From Pseudoxanthomonas composti (lineage in GTDB: Bacteria > Pseudomonadota > Gammaproteobacteria > Xanthomonadales > Xanthomonadaceae): a stretch of 64,000 nt of DNA. The stretch is from assembly GCF_004122095.1 (NCBI RefSeq), contig NZ_SAWZ01000010.1, positions 1 through 64,000 of the forward strand. The letters run 5' to 3'. Made by a program: the position numbers and the translations under genes. Of the stretch, positions 29,408 to 39,207 are shown in pieces. Position 1 is the first letter of the stretch. Each line of letters begins with the position of its first letter. The notes below the pieces were generated by a model, which saw only the letters and a program-made list of their open reading frames with translations, was not told the DNA's origin and did no database searches.

Positions 29408-31165
29408 ATGACGCATGCACGTGCAGGCGCCACGGTGGGTCTGCTGTTCCTGTTGGCCGCGTGCGGCGGCGGTGGCGGTGGCGAGAGCGCCATTGGCTCG
29501 GCTGCGCCCGGGGGCACCCCACCGGCACCGGCCCCCGCGCCGGCCCCCGCACCTGCGCCCACTCCCACCCCTTCGGACAAGCCGGCCACCGATGCCGAGG
29601 CCGCGCGCTTCCTGGCACAGGCCACCTTTGGCCCCACCACCGAGTCCATCGCCCGGGTCAAGGCCATCGGCTACCGCGCCTGGCTCGACGAGCAGATGGA
29701 CACCAGCCGCACGCCGGTGACCCTGGTGGAGCCGCACATCCTGTCCATCCCGGTGGCCTCGCTCAGCTACGCCGAGCGCCGCAACTACTGGCTCTGGCAG
29801 ACCGTGGTGGGCAAGGATCAGCTGCGCATGCGCATGGGCATGGCCCTGAGCGAGATCTTCGTGGTCTCCGATCGCGACTACAACACGGCCAACTTCGGCC
29901 GCATCAGCAATTACCAGGACATGCTGGCCAGCAGCGCCTTCGGCACCTACCGCGAGGCGATCGAGAAGGTCACCCGGCACCCGTCGATGGGGCTGTACCT
30001 GAGCCACCTGGCCAATCAGAAGGCGGTCAGCTATCGCAACGGGCAGGGCGTGACCATCAACGTGGTACCCGATGAGAACTACGCGCGCGAGCTGATGCAG
30101 CTGTTCTCCATCGGCCTGTTCGAGCGCAACCCGGACTTCAGCCTCAAGACCGATGCGGCCGGCCAACCCATCCCGACCTACGACCAGGCGGTGGTCAGCG
30201 CCATGGCCCGTGTGCTGACCGGCTGGACCTGGTACGGCAACACCGAGAGCAACTACTGGAAGTGGGGCGCGGACAACGAGGCGCGGCCCATGACCTGCGT
30301 GCCGCGCTACCATGACGACCAGCCCAAGGCGATCTTTCGCGGCGTGGTCATCAACGAGGGCAACGACTGCAGCAAGAGCCTGGCCAGGATGCTGGACGCG
30401 CTGTCGGCCCATCCCAACACCGCGCCCTTCATCAGCCGGCAGCTGATCCAGCGCTTCGTCACCAGCAATCCCAGCCCGGCCTACATCGCCCGGGTCAGCG
30501 ATGCCTGGGACAAGAGCGGCGGCAACCTGGGCAGCGTGATCAAGGCGATCCTGCTGGATACCGAGGCGCGCACGCCACCGGCGGCCGACAACGCCACCTA
30601 TGGAAAGGCGCGCGAGCCGCTGGTCCAGCTGGCCACGCTCTGGCGCGCCTTCGATGCCAAGTACGTGCCGCGCAGCGATGGCCAGTACTACTTCAACTTC
30701 AACGCCGCCTGGGATTTTTCCACCTCGCTGGCGCAGGATTCGCTGCGCTCGCCGTCGGTCTTCAACTTCTTCGAGCCGGACTACCGGCTGCAGGCCAGCG
30801 GCGGTGCGCAGGGCATTTATGCGCCGGAGTTCCAGCTCTACAACGAGGCGACCTTCGTCAGCATCTTCAACCAGCTCTGCGACGCCGGCTGCAACAACTT
30901 CAAGGCCGATGCGCCCACGGCCAACACCGGTGCGCCGGTGCTGGACATCAAGCCGCTGCTGGCGCTGGCCGAGGCCGGCAACCACGCCGCCATGGTCGAT
31001 GCCATCGCGCCGCTGTTGTTCAGCAATGGCGCTTCTACCGAAACGCGCGCGGCGCTGGTCAAGTTGATGGACGACCTCAAGGCGCAGGGCCGCAACAGCG
31101 ACGAGCGCGTGCGTTCGCTGGTGCAGCTGGCGCTGGCCTCGCCCGATTTCGTCATCCAGCGCTGA
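29408..31165 (+). CDS. DUF1800 lipoprotein (copy 2)
   Basis: 585 aa from the ATG at 29408, which has GGAG at 29398-29401; an ATG four codons upstream is also in frame. The lipobox LLAA|C19 is followed by six glycines, then a Pro/Ala linker, as in copy 1. The blocks TDAEAARFLAQATFGPT, RMRMGMALSEIFVVSDRDY, DENYARELMQLFSIGL and SVFNFFEPDYRLQA match copy 1 closely. A small insertion relative to copy 1 is VSYRNGQGVTINVVP, and there is an added Cys pair near FNQLCDAGCNNF. Function is unestablished. It is followed after 15 bases by its DUF1501 partner. Confidence 0.92.
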   Translation: MTHARAGATVGLLFLLAACGGGGGGESAIGSAAPGGTPPAPAPAPAPAPAPTPTPSDKPATDAEAARFLAQATFGPTTESIARVKAIGYRAWLDEQMDTSRTPVTLVEPHILSIPVASLSYAERRNYWLWQTVVGKDQLRMRMGMALSEIFVVSDRDYNTANFGRISNYQDMLASSAFGTYREAIEKVTRHPSMGLYLSHLANQKAVSYRNGQGVTINVVPDENYARELMQLFSIGLFERNPDFSLKTDAAGQPIPTYDQAVVSAMARVLTGWTWYGNTESNYWKWGADNEARPMTCVPRYHDDQPKAIFRGVVINEGNDCSKSLARMLDALSAHPNTAPFISRQLIQRFVTSNPSPAYIARVSDAWDKSGGNLGSVIKAILLDTEARTPPAADNATYGKAREPLVQLATLWRAFDAKYVPRSDGQYYFNFNAAWDFSTSLAQDSLRSPSVFNFFEPDYRLQASGGAQGIYAPEFQLYNEATFVSIFNQLCDAGCNNFKADAPTANTGAPVLDIKPLLALAEAGNHAAMVDAIAPLLFSNGASTETRAALVKLMDDLKAQGRNSDERVRSLVQLALASPDFVIQR

Positions 31166-31180
31166 GTGCGGGGACAGGAC

Positions 31181-32632
31181 ATGAACGAGTTTCGTAACGA
31201 TCGCCGCGAATTCCTGCGCAAGATGCAGCTGGCCCTGGCCGGGGGCGCCATCGCCGCCACCGTGCCGCAGCTGGAGCTGGTGGGCCGCGCCCTGGCGCAA
31301 TCGGCGCCGGCGGGCAACTACCGCGCGCTGGTGTGCATCTTCCTGTTGGGCGGCAACGACTCGTTCAACCTGCTGGTCCCGCATGCTCAGAGCGAGCATG
31401 AGGTGTACCTGCGCAGCCGCGGCGGCGTGTACGACGCCAGCAGCAACGGCCAGGGCCTGGGCATCGCCCGCGATGCGCTGCTGCCGGTGACCGACACGGC
31501 CAACAAGACCTGGGGCCTGCATCCGGCCTGCCCGGAGATGAAGACGCTGTTCGATGCGGGCGAGCTGGCCTTCATGGCCAACGTCGGCACGCTGGTGCAG
31601 CCGATCACAAAGGCCGAGTACGTGGCGCGCAGCAAGCGCGTGCCGGCCAGCCTGTTCTCGCACAACGACCAGCAGCGGCTGTGGATGCGCGGGGAATCCG
31701 AGCGGCCCAGCGCCAGCACCGGATGGGGCGGCACTTTGGCCGACCGCCTGCGCAGCGCCAACAGCGCCGGGCTGACGCAGCTGCCGCCGACCATCTCGGT
31801 CAGCGGCAACAACCTGTTCCAGAACGGCACCTCGACCACGCCCTACGTCATGGCCAGCAGCGGCCCGGCGGCGCTGCGCAACTTCGAGAACGTCAACAAC
31901 ACCGCCGATCGCACCCGGCGCGAGGCGCTGGCGGCGATGATGGCGCGCAGCTACACGCCGCTGATGGCCGACCAGTACTCGATGCTGGGCGAGAGCGCGA
32001 TGTACCTCAGCAGCCGCCTGCGCACGGCGCTGGACCCGGCCAACGGTGGCGACATCGCCACGGTGTTTCCGGCCAGCAACAACCTCGGCGCGCAGCTGCG
32101 CATGATCGCGCGCTCGATCAAGGCCAGCCGCACCAGCGCGATCAACCACAGCCGGCAGATCTACTTCGCCAGCATGGGCGGCTTCGATACGCACGACAGC
32201 CAGATGTCGGCCAATGGGCAGCCGCGCCTGCTGGCCCAGGTCAGCGCCGCGCTGGGCGCGTTCCGCACGGCACTGGCCGAGATCGGCGCGCTGAACGACA
32301 CGGTGACCTTCTCGATGAGCGACTTCGGCCGCACGCTCAACAGCAACGGTAATGGCACCGACCACGCCTGGGGCGGCGTGCAGTTCATGATGGGCGGGGC
32401 GGCCGCCAATGGCGGTCCGCTGCAGGGCCGCCGCGTGCACGGCAGCTATCCGCTGCTGGAACTGGACGGCGACCAGGCCATCGACCGCGGGCGCATCATC
32501 CCGACCACCTCGACCAACCAGTTCGGCGCGACCTTCGCGCGCTGGATGGGCGTGGGCAATGCCGACCTGCCGACGATCTTTCCCGGCCTGGGCAATTTCC
32601 CGCAGCAGACCCTGGGCTTCCTCGGCACCTGA
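31181..32632 (+). CDS. DUF1501 protein with Tat signal (copy 2)
   Basis: 483 aa. The ATG at 31181 follows GGGGACAGG at 31170-31178; the GTG directly after the previous stop is less likely. The twin-arginine signal is DRREFLRKM followed by a hydrophobic stretch ending in VGRALAQS. Conserved blocks LVCIFLLGGNDSFNLL, KTWGLHPACPEMKTLFDAGE and SMSDFGRTLNSNGNGTDHAW are shared almost unchanged with copy 1. The two pairs are clearly paralogous. Probable alkaline-phosphatase-superfamily fold, substrate unknown. Confidence 0.92.
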   Translation: MNEFRNDRREFLRKMQLALAGGAIAATVPQLELVGRALAQSAPAGNYRALVCIFLLGGNDSFNLLVPHAQSEHEVYLRSRGGVYDASSNGQGLGIARDALLPVTDTANKTWGLHPACPEMKTLFDAGELAFMANVGTLVQPITKAEYVARSKRVPASLFSHNDQQRLWMRGESERPSASTGWGGTLADRLRSANSAGLTQLPPTISVSGNNLFQNGTSTTPYVMASSGPAALRNFENVNNTADRTRREALAAMMARSYTPLMADQYSMLGESAMYLSSRLRTALDPANGGDIATVFPASNNLGAQLRMIARSIKASRTSAINHSRQIYFASMGGFDTHDSQMSANGQPRLLAQVSAALGAFRTALAEIGALNDTVTFSMSDFGRTLNSNGNGTDHAWGGVQFMMGGAAANGGPLQGRRVHGSYPLLELDGDQAIDRGRIIPTTSTNQFGATFARWMGVGNADLPTIFPGLGNFPQQTLGFLGT

Positions 32633-32647
32633 TCTCCGCAAGCATCC

Positions 32648-32731
32648 GTGGGAGCGGCTTCAGCCGCGAATGGGCTGTCCCAGTAAAGCCGCTTCTCGGT
32701 AAAGCCCCTTCGCGGCTGAAGCCGCTCCCAC
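32648..32731. repeat. REP/BIME-type inverted repeat with GTGGGAGCGG ends (D1)
   Basis: Two perfect 23-base inverted arms (32648-32670 and 32709-32731) are separated by 38 bases. Each arm also contains its own small palindrome (GCGGCT-TC-AGCCGC), so it is two REP units in opposite orientation. Repeats with this GTGGGAGCGGCTTC type of end are widespread in xanthomonads and pseudomonads. It starts 15 bases after the DUF1501 stop and may protect or end that mRNA. Confidence 0.92.
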
Positions 32732-32889
32732 AGGGCGAACGTGCGCGCGGCTCGATCTCAGCGAGGAAGGGTTGCTCGAAGTGCCCGCAAGGTCGGGCCA
32801 AAGCCCTGACACGGCCAAAGCCGATGCGGCCCGACAAGACGCCGCCGTTTTGGAGCGCCAAGCCACTTGCGCAAATGAAATTCCGCGCA

Positions 32890-32919
32890 AAAAGAAGCCC
32901 CGCGAACGGGGCTTCTTTT
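32890..32919 (-). terminator. Rho-independent terminator for ettA (bidirectional shape)
   Basis: A 13-bp stem (32890-32902 with 32907-32919) has a 4-base loop that reads TTCG on the minus strand, followed there by a run of T residues continuing out of the stem. It lies about 105 bases beyond the ettA stop codon. On the plus strand the loop reads CGAA and T residues are also present, so it could stop transcription from both sides. Confidence 0.85.
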
Positions 32920-32962
32920 CAGGCTGAATCTGGCGGGGAAGCTGCGGAGCCACGCGTCACCC

Positions 32963-33015
32963 GCTCACTCCTCACTCCTCCCCGCTCACTCCTGCCTCAA
33001 GCACTCCTGCCTCAC
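32963..33015. repeat. Heptad-arm repeat, subtype C, right-arm half only (C2)
   Basis: Reading on the minus strand, the unit GAGGAGT recurs in the same arrangement as in the complete element at 47649-47732, with one mismatch in the GGAG spacer. A second partial copy of the end (CACTCCTGCCTCA) follows. No matching left arm is visible nearby. It lies between the ettA stop and its terminator. Confidence 0.75.
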
Positions 33016-33023
33016 CCGCCGCC

Positions 33024-34685
<1,662 letters not shown>

Positions 34686-34761
34686 GGGAGCTCCGGCAGT
34701 GCGCAGAACCGGCGCCCGTTCCGTTGCGGAGCGGGCGGCAGTCGGTGTTGGGAATGAGGCG

Positions 34762-34767
34762 ATTATA
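34762..34767 (-). promoter_or_regulatory. -10 element of the ettA promoter
   Basis: On the minus strand the hexamer reads TATAAT, a perfect consensus, 77 bases before the ettA start. The best -35 at the correct distance is weak (TTCGGG with an 18-base spacer). Confidence 0.55.
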
Positions 34768-34913
34768 GCGGCTCGCCCCCGCCAGCCCGAATGGCCCGGC
34801 TGGCTGGGAAATTAACGTCGCCGCCCTGGCGCGTGGGGGAAGCGGTTCCAGCGGGCACGCGTTCAGCCGCTGCGGACGATAACGCCACTGTGTCAACCTG
34901 TGACGGAGCTGCA

Positions 34914-35426
34914 ATGAAATCCTTCTTCCTGAGTGTGCTGGCGGTCCCGCTGATGGCCATGGGCCTGGCCGCGGCTCCGCTTTCGGCCTCGGCCCATGAC
35001 GGCGACCGCCGGCATGACCGCCACGAGCGCCACGAACGTCATGGCCGAGATGATCGGCGGGACGATCGCCGCTGGCATGACGACCGACGCTACAGCGACC
35101 GCGGCCGCTACCACGGCGATGGCCGGGGCGACTGGGGTTACCGCCACGACCGCCGTCCGCCGCCGCGCGTCTATTACCCGGCACCGCCGCCGCGGGTCGT
35201 CTACCACCATGCGCCGCCGCCGCGGGTGGTCTACCGCCCCTACGGCTACTCCCGCTGCCGCTACGTGCGCGACTACTACCGCGGCCCGACCGTGGTGGTG
35301 CGCGACTACGGCCGCTACCACGTGCGCCGGCCGCCCCCGGGCTACCACTGGGTGCGCGACGACCGCGGCAACATGCTGATGGTCGCCATCGCCAGCGGCA
35401 TCATCGCCGACCTGCTCCTGCGCTGA
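34914..35426 (+). CDS. RcnB-like exported protein, His/Arg/Asp-rich
   Basis: 170 aa. The ATG at 34914 has GGAG at 34905-34908. A signal peptide (LSVLAVPLMAMGLAAAPLSASA) is followed by a highly charged region rich in HDR repeats (residues about 27-75). Two copies of PPPRVVY come next. The C-terminal part fits the RcnB family: YGRYHVRRPPPGYHWVRDDR then NMLMVAIASGIIADLLLR. E. coli RcnB is a periplasmic factor in nickel/cobalt homeostasis; metal binding by the His-rich part is plausible here but not shown. It stands alone, between ettA (divergent) and glyA. Confidence 0.82.
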   Translation: MKSFFLSVLAVPLMAMGLAAAPLSASAHDGDRRHDRHERHERHGRDDRRDDRRWHDDRRYSDRGRYHGDGRGDWGYRHDRRPPPRVYYPAPPPRVVYHHAPPPRVVYRPYGYSRCRYVRDYYRGPTVVVRDYGRYHVRRPPPGYHWVRDDRGNMLMVAIASGIIADLLLR

Positions 35427-35449
35427 GCCCAGGGGCCTGGTGGAGAGGT

Positions 35450-35486
35450 GCAGCGGGCCGCCAGCGTGCGGCCCGCTGCCGTTTTG
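35450..35486 (+). terminator. Terminator of the RcnB-like gene
   Basis: A perfect 12-bp stem (35450-35461 with 35468-35479), 6-base loop, followed by CGTTTTG. It begins 23 bases after the stop codon. The T run is short but the stem is strong. Confidence 0.75.
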
Positions 35487-35626
35487 GCGCCGCCGATGGA
35501 CTGCCCGGTGCGCATCCGGGCCGTGGCGGCGGGGCGGGCGATAGGCTGGTGCGAAGCGGGAATCGCACCAGCGGCGGTCCGATCCGCCGCTGGGGCGCGG
35601 GGGAGGCGAGCGCGCATTGCGCCAAA

Positions 35627-35657
35627 TTGGTCTTTAACCCCCTGTCCGGCTTACAAT
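35627..35657 (+). promoter_or_regulatory. Candidate glyA promoter
   Basis: TACAAT at 35652-35657 is a good -10. TTGGTC at 35627-35632 may serve as -35, although the 19-base spacer is long. It lies 40 bases before the glyA start. Confidence 0.4.
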
Positions 35658-35696
35658 TTTGCCCCCTCATCGCCCGCTTCACGCCCCGGAGACCCG

Positions 35697-36950
35697 ATGT
35701 TCCCGCGCGACGTCCGCATCGAAAGCTACGACCCCGAACTGGCCCAGGCCATCGCCAACGAAGTCCGTCGCCAGGAGGACCACGTCGAGCTGATCGCCAG
35801 CGAGAACTACACCAGCCCGGCGGTGATGGAGGCCCAGGGCAGCCAGCTGACCAACAAGTACGCCGAGGGTTATCCCGGCAAGCGCTATTACGGCGGCTGC
35901 GAATACGTCGATGTCGCCGAGCAGTTGGCGATCGACCGGCTCAAGCAACTGTTCGACGTGGACTACGCCAACGTGCAGCCGCACAGCGGTTCGCAGGCCA
36001 ACCAGGCCGTGTACTTCGCGCTGCTGCAGCCGGGCGACACCATCCTGGGCATGTCGCTGGCCCACGGCGGCCACCTGACCCACGGCGCCAAGGTCAATGC
36101 CTCGGGCAAGCTGTTCAACGCCGTGCAGTACGGCGTCAACGACGCCGGCCTGATCGACTACGACGAAGTCGAGCGCCTGGCCGTGGAGCACAAGCCGAAG
36201 ATGGTCGTGGCTGGTTTTTCCGCGTACTCGCAGAAGATCGACTGGGCGCGCTTCCGCGCCATCGCCGACAAGGTCGGCGCCTACCTGTTCGTGGACATGG
36301 CCCACGTGGCCGGCCTGGTCGCGGCCGGCGTCTACCCGAGCCCGGTGAAGCATGCCCACGTGGTCACCTCGACCACCCACAAGACCCTGCGCGGTCCGCG
36401 CGGCGGCATCATCATCGCCAAGGGCGCCAGCGAAGAGCTGACCAAGAAGCTGCAGTCGATCGTGTTCCCCGGCATCCAGGGCGGTCCGCTGATGCACGTC
36501 ATCGCAGCCAAGGCCGTGGCTTTCAAGGAGGCGCTGGAGCCTGGCTTCAAGACCTACCAGCAGCAGGTGGTCGCCAATGCCCAGGCCATGGCCAATACCC
36601 TGATCGAGCGCGGCTACAAGATCGTCTCCGGCGGCACCGAGAACCACCTGATGCTGGTGGACATGATCGGCAAGGAGGTGTCCGGCAAGGACGCGGAGGC
36701 CGCGCTGGGCAAGGCCCACATCACCGTCAACAAGAACTCGGTGCCGGGCGACCCGCGCTCGCCGTTCGTGACCTCGGGCCTGCGTCTGGGCACCCCGGCC
36801 ATCACCACCCGCGGCTACCGGGAAGCGGACACCATCGAGCTGGCCAACTGGATCGCCGACGTGCTCGACGCCCCGGCCGACGAGGCGGTGATCGCCCACG
36901 TGCGCGAGGCGGTGACGGCGCAGTGCCGGAAGTTCCCGGTGTACGGCTGA
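35697..36950 (+). CDS. glyA: Serine hydroxymethyltransferase
   Basis: 417 aa, ATG at 35697 with CGGAGA just upstream. A PLP enzyme that interconverts serine/tetrahydrofolate and glycine/methylene-tetrahydrofolate. The N-terminal [35 protein letters not shown] and [15 protein letters not shown] are diagnostic; the PLP lysine lies in [16 protein letters not shown]. Length is standard. nrdR follows after a 131-base spacer occupied by a heptad-arm repeat. The glyA-nrdR-rib-nusB order is a common gammaproteobacterial arrangement. Confidence 0.98.
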   Translation: MFPRDVRIESYDPELAQAIANEVRRQEDHVELIASENYTSPAVMEAQGSQLTNKYAEGYPGKRYYGGCEYVDVAEQLAIDRLKQLFDVDYANVQPHSGSQANQAVYFALLQPGDTILGMSLAHGGHLTHGAKVNASGKLFNAVQYGVNDAGLIDYDEVERLAVEHKPKMVVAGFSAYSQKIDWARFRAIADKVGAYLFVDMAHVAGLVAAGVYPSPVKHAHVVTSTTHKTLRGPRGGIIIAKGASEELTKKLQSIVFPGIQGGPLMHVIAAKAVAFKEALEPGFKTYQQQVVANAQAMANTLIERGYKIVSGGTENHLMLVDMIGKEVSGKDAEAALGKAHITVNKNSVPGDPRSPFVTSGLRLGTPAITTRGYREADTIELANWIADVLDAPADEAVIAHVREAVTAQCRKFPVYG

Positions 36951-37076
36951 GAGCGAGGAACGAGTGAAGAGGAACGAGAAACGAGTGGAAAGCCGTGCCG
37001 CATGTACGCTTGTGCATTCGGCCCGGGCCGTTGTCTTTGCTCTAACTCGTTCCTCGTTCCTGCATACTCGTTCCTA
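36951..37076. repeat. Heptad-arm inverted repeat, subtype B (GAGGAAC units), B1
   Basis: Left arm 36951-36990 and right arm about 37043-37076 pair through units of GAGGAAC with a few mismatches. The arrangement is one unit, a short spacer, then two adjoining units. The centre holds a CGGCCCGGGCCG-like palindrome, and CTTTGCTC stands at the inner edge of the right arm. It starts directly after the glyA stop and runs to 5 bases before nrdR. Confidence 0.88.
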
Positions 37077-37081
37077 GCCCC

Positions 37082-37609
37082 ATGCATTGCCCCTTCTGCC
37101 AGAGCAGCGATACCCGCGTGATCGATTCGCGCGTGTCCGAGGATGGCGCGACCATCCGCCGGCGTCGCGAGTGCGAGGCCTGCGGGGAGCGTTTCAGCAC
37201 GCTGGAGACGATCGAGCTCAAGCTGCCGGCGGTCATCAAGTCCGATGGCCGCCGCGACCAGTTCGATGCCCGCAAGCTGCGACAGAGTTTCGACCGCGCT
37301 TTGCACAAGCGCGCGGTGTCGGAGGAGCAGATCGAGGCGGCGGTGCGTGCGGTGATCCAGCAGCTGCGCCGCACCACCGAGCGCGAATTGCCTTCGCGCC
37401 GGGTCGGCGAGTTCGTCATGGCCGAGCTGCGCAAGCTGGATCACGTGGCCTTCGTGCGCTACGCCTCGGTGTATCGCAGCTTCGAGGACGTGGCCGATTT
37501 CCGCGAGGAGCTGGACCGGCTGGAGCGCGACCTGCCGGGCGAGGACCAGCTGCCGCTGCTCGATACGGGCGTGGTGCCCTTCGACAAGACCGAGCGCAAG
37601 AAGCGCTGA
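37082..37609 (+). CDS. nrdR: Transcriptional repressor NrdR
   Basis: 175 aa. A zinc-ribbon/ATP-cone repressor of ribonucleotide reductase genes. Zinc ligands are Cys3, Cys6, Cys31 and Cys34 ([13 protein letters not shown]). The ATP-cone covers about residues 49-139 ([37 protein letters not shown]). No Shine-Dalgarno stands before the ATG: the repeat B1 runs almost into it. No NrdR box was noticed in this window. Confidence 0.97.
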   Translation: MHCPFCQSSDTRVIDSRVSEDGATIRRRRECEACGERFSTLETIELKLPAVIKSDGRRDQFDARKLRQSFDRALHKRAVSEEQIEAAVRAVIQQLRRTTERELPSRRVGEFVMAELRKLDHVAFVRYASVYRSFEDVADFREELDRLERDLPGEDQLPLLDTGVVPFDKTERKKR

Positions 37610-37669
37610 GGCCGTGGGCGGTGTGAGGCCAATGCCATGGCGCGCCAAGCCTGCCGGCAGGTGCGGGCG

Positions 37670-38752
37670 ATGAGCGAGTTCTCTGTCGAAGACCACCGCT
37701 GGATGGGGCGCGCGCTGCAGCTGGCCAAACGCGCCGCCTACACCGCACGGCCCAACCCGATGGTCGGCTGCGTGCTGGTGCGCGAGGGCCAGGTGGTCGG
37801 TGAAGGCTTTCACGTGCGCACCGGCGAAGGCCACGCCGAGGTCAACGCGTTGCGCCAGGCCGGTGGCCAAGCGCGCGGCGCCACCGCCTACGTCACCCTG
37901 GAGCCGTGCGCGCACTACGGCCGCACGCCGCCGTGCACGCTGGCGCTGATCGAAGCGGGCGTCAGCGAGGTGGTGGGGGCCATGCGCGACCCCTTCCCCA
38001 AGGTCGATGGCGGCGGCTTCGACCTGCTGCGGGCGGCCGGGATCCAGGTGCGCAGCGGCCTTTTGGAGCCGCAGGCACGCGAGCTCAATCGTGGCTTTCT
38101 CTTGCGCTTCGAGCACGGCAGGCCGTGGGTGCGGGTCAAGCTGGGTTGCAGCCTGGACGGACGCACCGCCCTGGCCAGCGGCGAATCCAAGTGGATCACC
38201 AGCGCTGCCGCGCGCGCGGACGTGCAGCGCTGGCGCGCGCGCAGCGGCGCCATCCTCACCGGCGCTGGCACCGTGCTGGCGGACGACCCTGCGCTGACGG
38301 TGCGGCTGGGGGACGACACGCCGTTCCAGCCGCCCCTGCGTGTGGTGCTGGATGCGCGCCTGACCTCGCTGGGCCAGGCCAAGGTGCGCGATGCCAGTGC
38401 GCCCACGCTGTATCTGCACGCCGAAGGCGCCAGCACCCAGCATGAGGTGGAACGCGAAGCCATCGCGGCGATCGACGGCAGGCTGGACCTGCACGCGGCC
38501 CTGCAGGTGCTGGCGCAACGCCAGGTCAACGAGATCCAGGTCGAAGCCGGGGCGCGCCTGAGTGGTGCCCTGCTCAAGGCAGGCCTGGTCGATGAGCTGC
38601 TGCTGTACATGGCCCCGGTGCTGCTGGGTGATGACGGGCGTGGCCTGTTCGGCGGCCTGGGCATCACCCAGATGCAGCAGCGTCACGCGCTCAAGTTGGT
38701 GGACACGCGTCAGGTGGGACCGGATCTGCGGCTGTTGCTGCGGTCGATGTGA
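37670..38752 (+). CDS. ribD: Bifunctional riboflavin biosynthesis deaminase/reductase RibD
   Basis: 360 aa from the ATG at 37670 (MSEFSVEDHRWM); an in-frame ATG at 37637 would add eleven residues and has GAGG at a fair distance, so the start is open. The deaminase domain has the zinc motifs GHAEVNAL and EPCAHYGRTPPC. The C-terminal reductase domain shows RPWVRVKLGCSLDGRTAL and VEAGARLSGALLKAGLVDEL. It performs the second and third steps from GTP to lumazine. Unlike the genes downstream, it lies before the FMN riboswitch. Confidence 0.96.
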   Translation: MSEFSVEDHRWMGRALQLAKRAAYTARPNPMVGCVLVREGQVVGEGFHVRTGEGHAEVNALRQAGGQARGATAYVTLEPCAHYGRTPPCTLALIEAGVSEVVGAMRDPFPKVDGGGFDLLRAAGIQVRSGLLEPQARELNRGFLLRFEHGRPWVRVKLGCSLDGRTALASGESKWITSAAARADVQRWRARSGAILTGAGTVLADDPALTVRLGDDTPFQPPLRVVLDARLTSLGQAKVRDASAPTLYLHAEGASTQHEVEREAIAAIDGRLDLHAALQVLAQRQVNEIQVEAGARLSGALLKAGLVDELLLYMAPVLLGDDGRGLFGGLGITQMQQRHALKLVDTRQVGPDLRLLLRSM

Positions 38753-38829
38753 ATAAGCCGCACCCGCCAGGGAGACCTGGTAGAACGCATCAATCCGATG
38801 CGCGGCCCGGCCGGGTTCGCAAGCGCTGG

Positions 38830-38835
38830 TAGAAT
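38830..38835 (+). promoter_or_regulatory. -10 element before the FMN riboswitch
   Basis: TAGAAT, 30 bases before the riboswitch P1 stem, in the context GGTAGAATGCC, which is close to that of rnpB. A similar GGTAGAAC lies 50 bases upstream. No clear -35. Confidence 0.45.
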
Positions 38836-38864
38836 GCCTAGGCCGGTCCTCCGGCATCCATGAA

Positions 38865-39075
38865 CGTCTTCAGGGCGGGGTGAGATTCCCCACCGGCGGT
38901 AGATGCGCTGATCGCGCATGAGCCCGCGAGCGCTGGGTCGGCAATGGTGGTTCGCTTGCGCCACATGGCGGGTGCGAACCGCTCAGCGCCAGCCCAGGTC
39001 AGCAGATCCGGTCCGACGCCGGAGCCGACGGTTGGCAACTCCCGAGCTGCCAGAAAGTCCGGATGAAAGAAGACG
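38865..39075 (+). ncRNA. FMN riboswitch (RFN element)
   Basis: P1 is formed by 38865-38871 and 39069-39075. All conserved blocks are present: AGGGCGGGGTGAGATTCCCC, ACCGGCGGTA, GAGCCCGCGAGCG, GTCAGCAGATCCGGT, GGAGCCGACGGT and AGTCCGGATGAAA. One peripheral arm (about 38931-38997) is unusually long, closed by CTGGG/CCCAG. It sits between ribD and riboflavin synthase, so FMN should repress ribE-ribB-ribH and possibly nusB/thiL, but not ribD. Confidence 0.97.
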
Positions 39076-39082
39076 ACCCCCA

Positions 39083-39130
39083 ACGCGGCCAGCGATGGCC
39101 GCGTGTGGGTCATTGCCTTGTGGCGTTTTT
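39083..39130 (+). promoter_or_regulatory. Expression-platform hairpin of the FMN riboswitch
   Basis: A 9-bp stem (39083-39091 with 39096-39104, loop GCGA), extendable by imperfect pairing, follows the aptamer. A TTTTT run at 39126-39130 is 21 bases further on, too far for a textbook terminator. Termination or sequestration are both possible. Confidence 0.4.
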
Positions 39131-39156
39131 CGCTTCGACTTCTTGCGAGAAACGTG

Positions 39157-39207
39157 ATGTCCCACCGCAGCATGTTGCAGTCCGCCCTCCAGCAGGAGGT
39201 GCGCTAG
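39157..39207 (+). CDS. Possible 16-codon leader peptide just before riboflavin synthase
   Basis: ATG at 39157 with GAGA upstream, 16 codons (MSHRSMLQSALQQEVR), and a TAG stop that abuts the riboflavin synthase ATG (TAGATG). The Shine-Dalgarno AGGAGGT of the next gene lies inside it, so translation of the leader could couple to or mask that site. It may also be chance. Confidence 0.3.
   Translation: MSHRSMLQSALQQEVR

Larger units (their letters stand above)
32633..33023. other. 391-bp convergent intergenic region
   Basis: Between the DUF1501 gene (plus) and ettA (minus). It holds the D1 inverted repeat, about 155 bases with no recognised feature, a strong minus-strand terminator (32890-32919) and a half copy of the heptad-arm repeat (32963-33015). 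No ORF in it looks genuine. Confidence 0.8.

Noticed and set aside
29360-32641. 1093-codon open frame on the minus strand opposite the second DUF1800/DUF1501 pair
   Set aside because: It spans two real plus-strand genes, and its sequence is Ala/Arg/His/Gln-rich without domains. Length alone is not evidence at this GC content.
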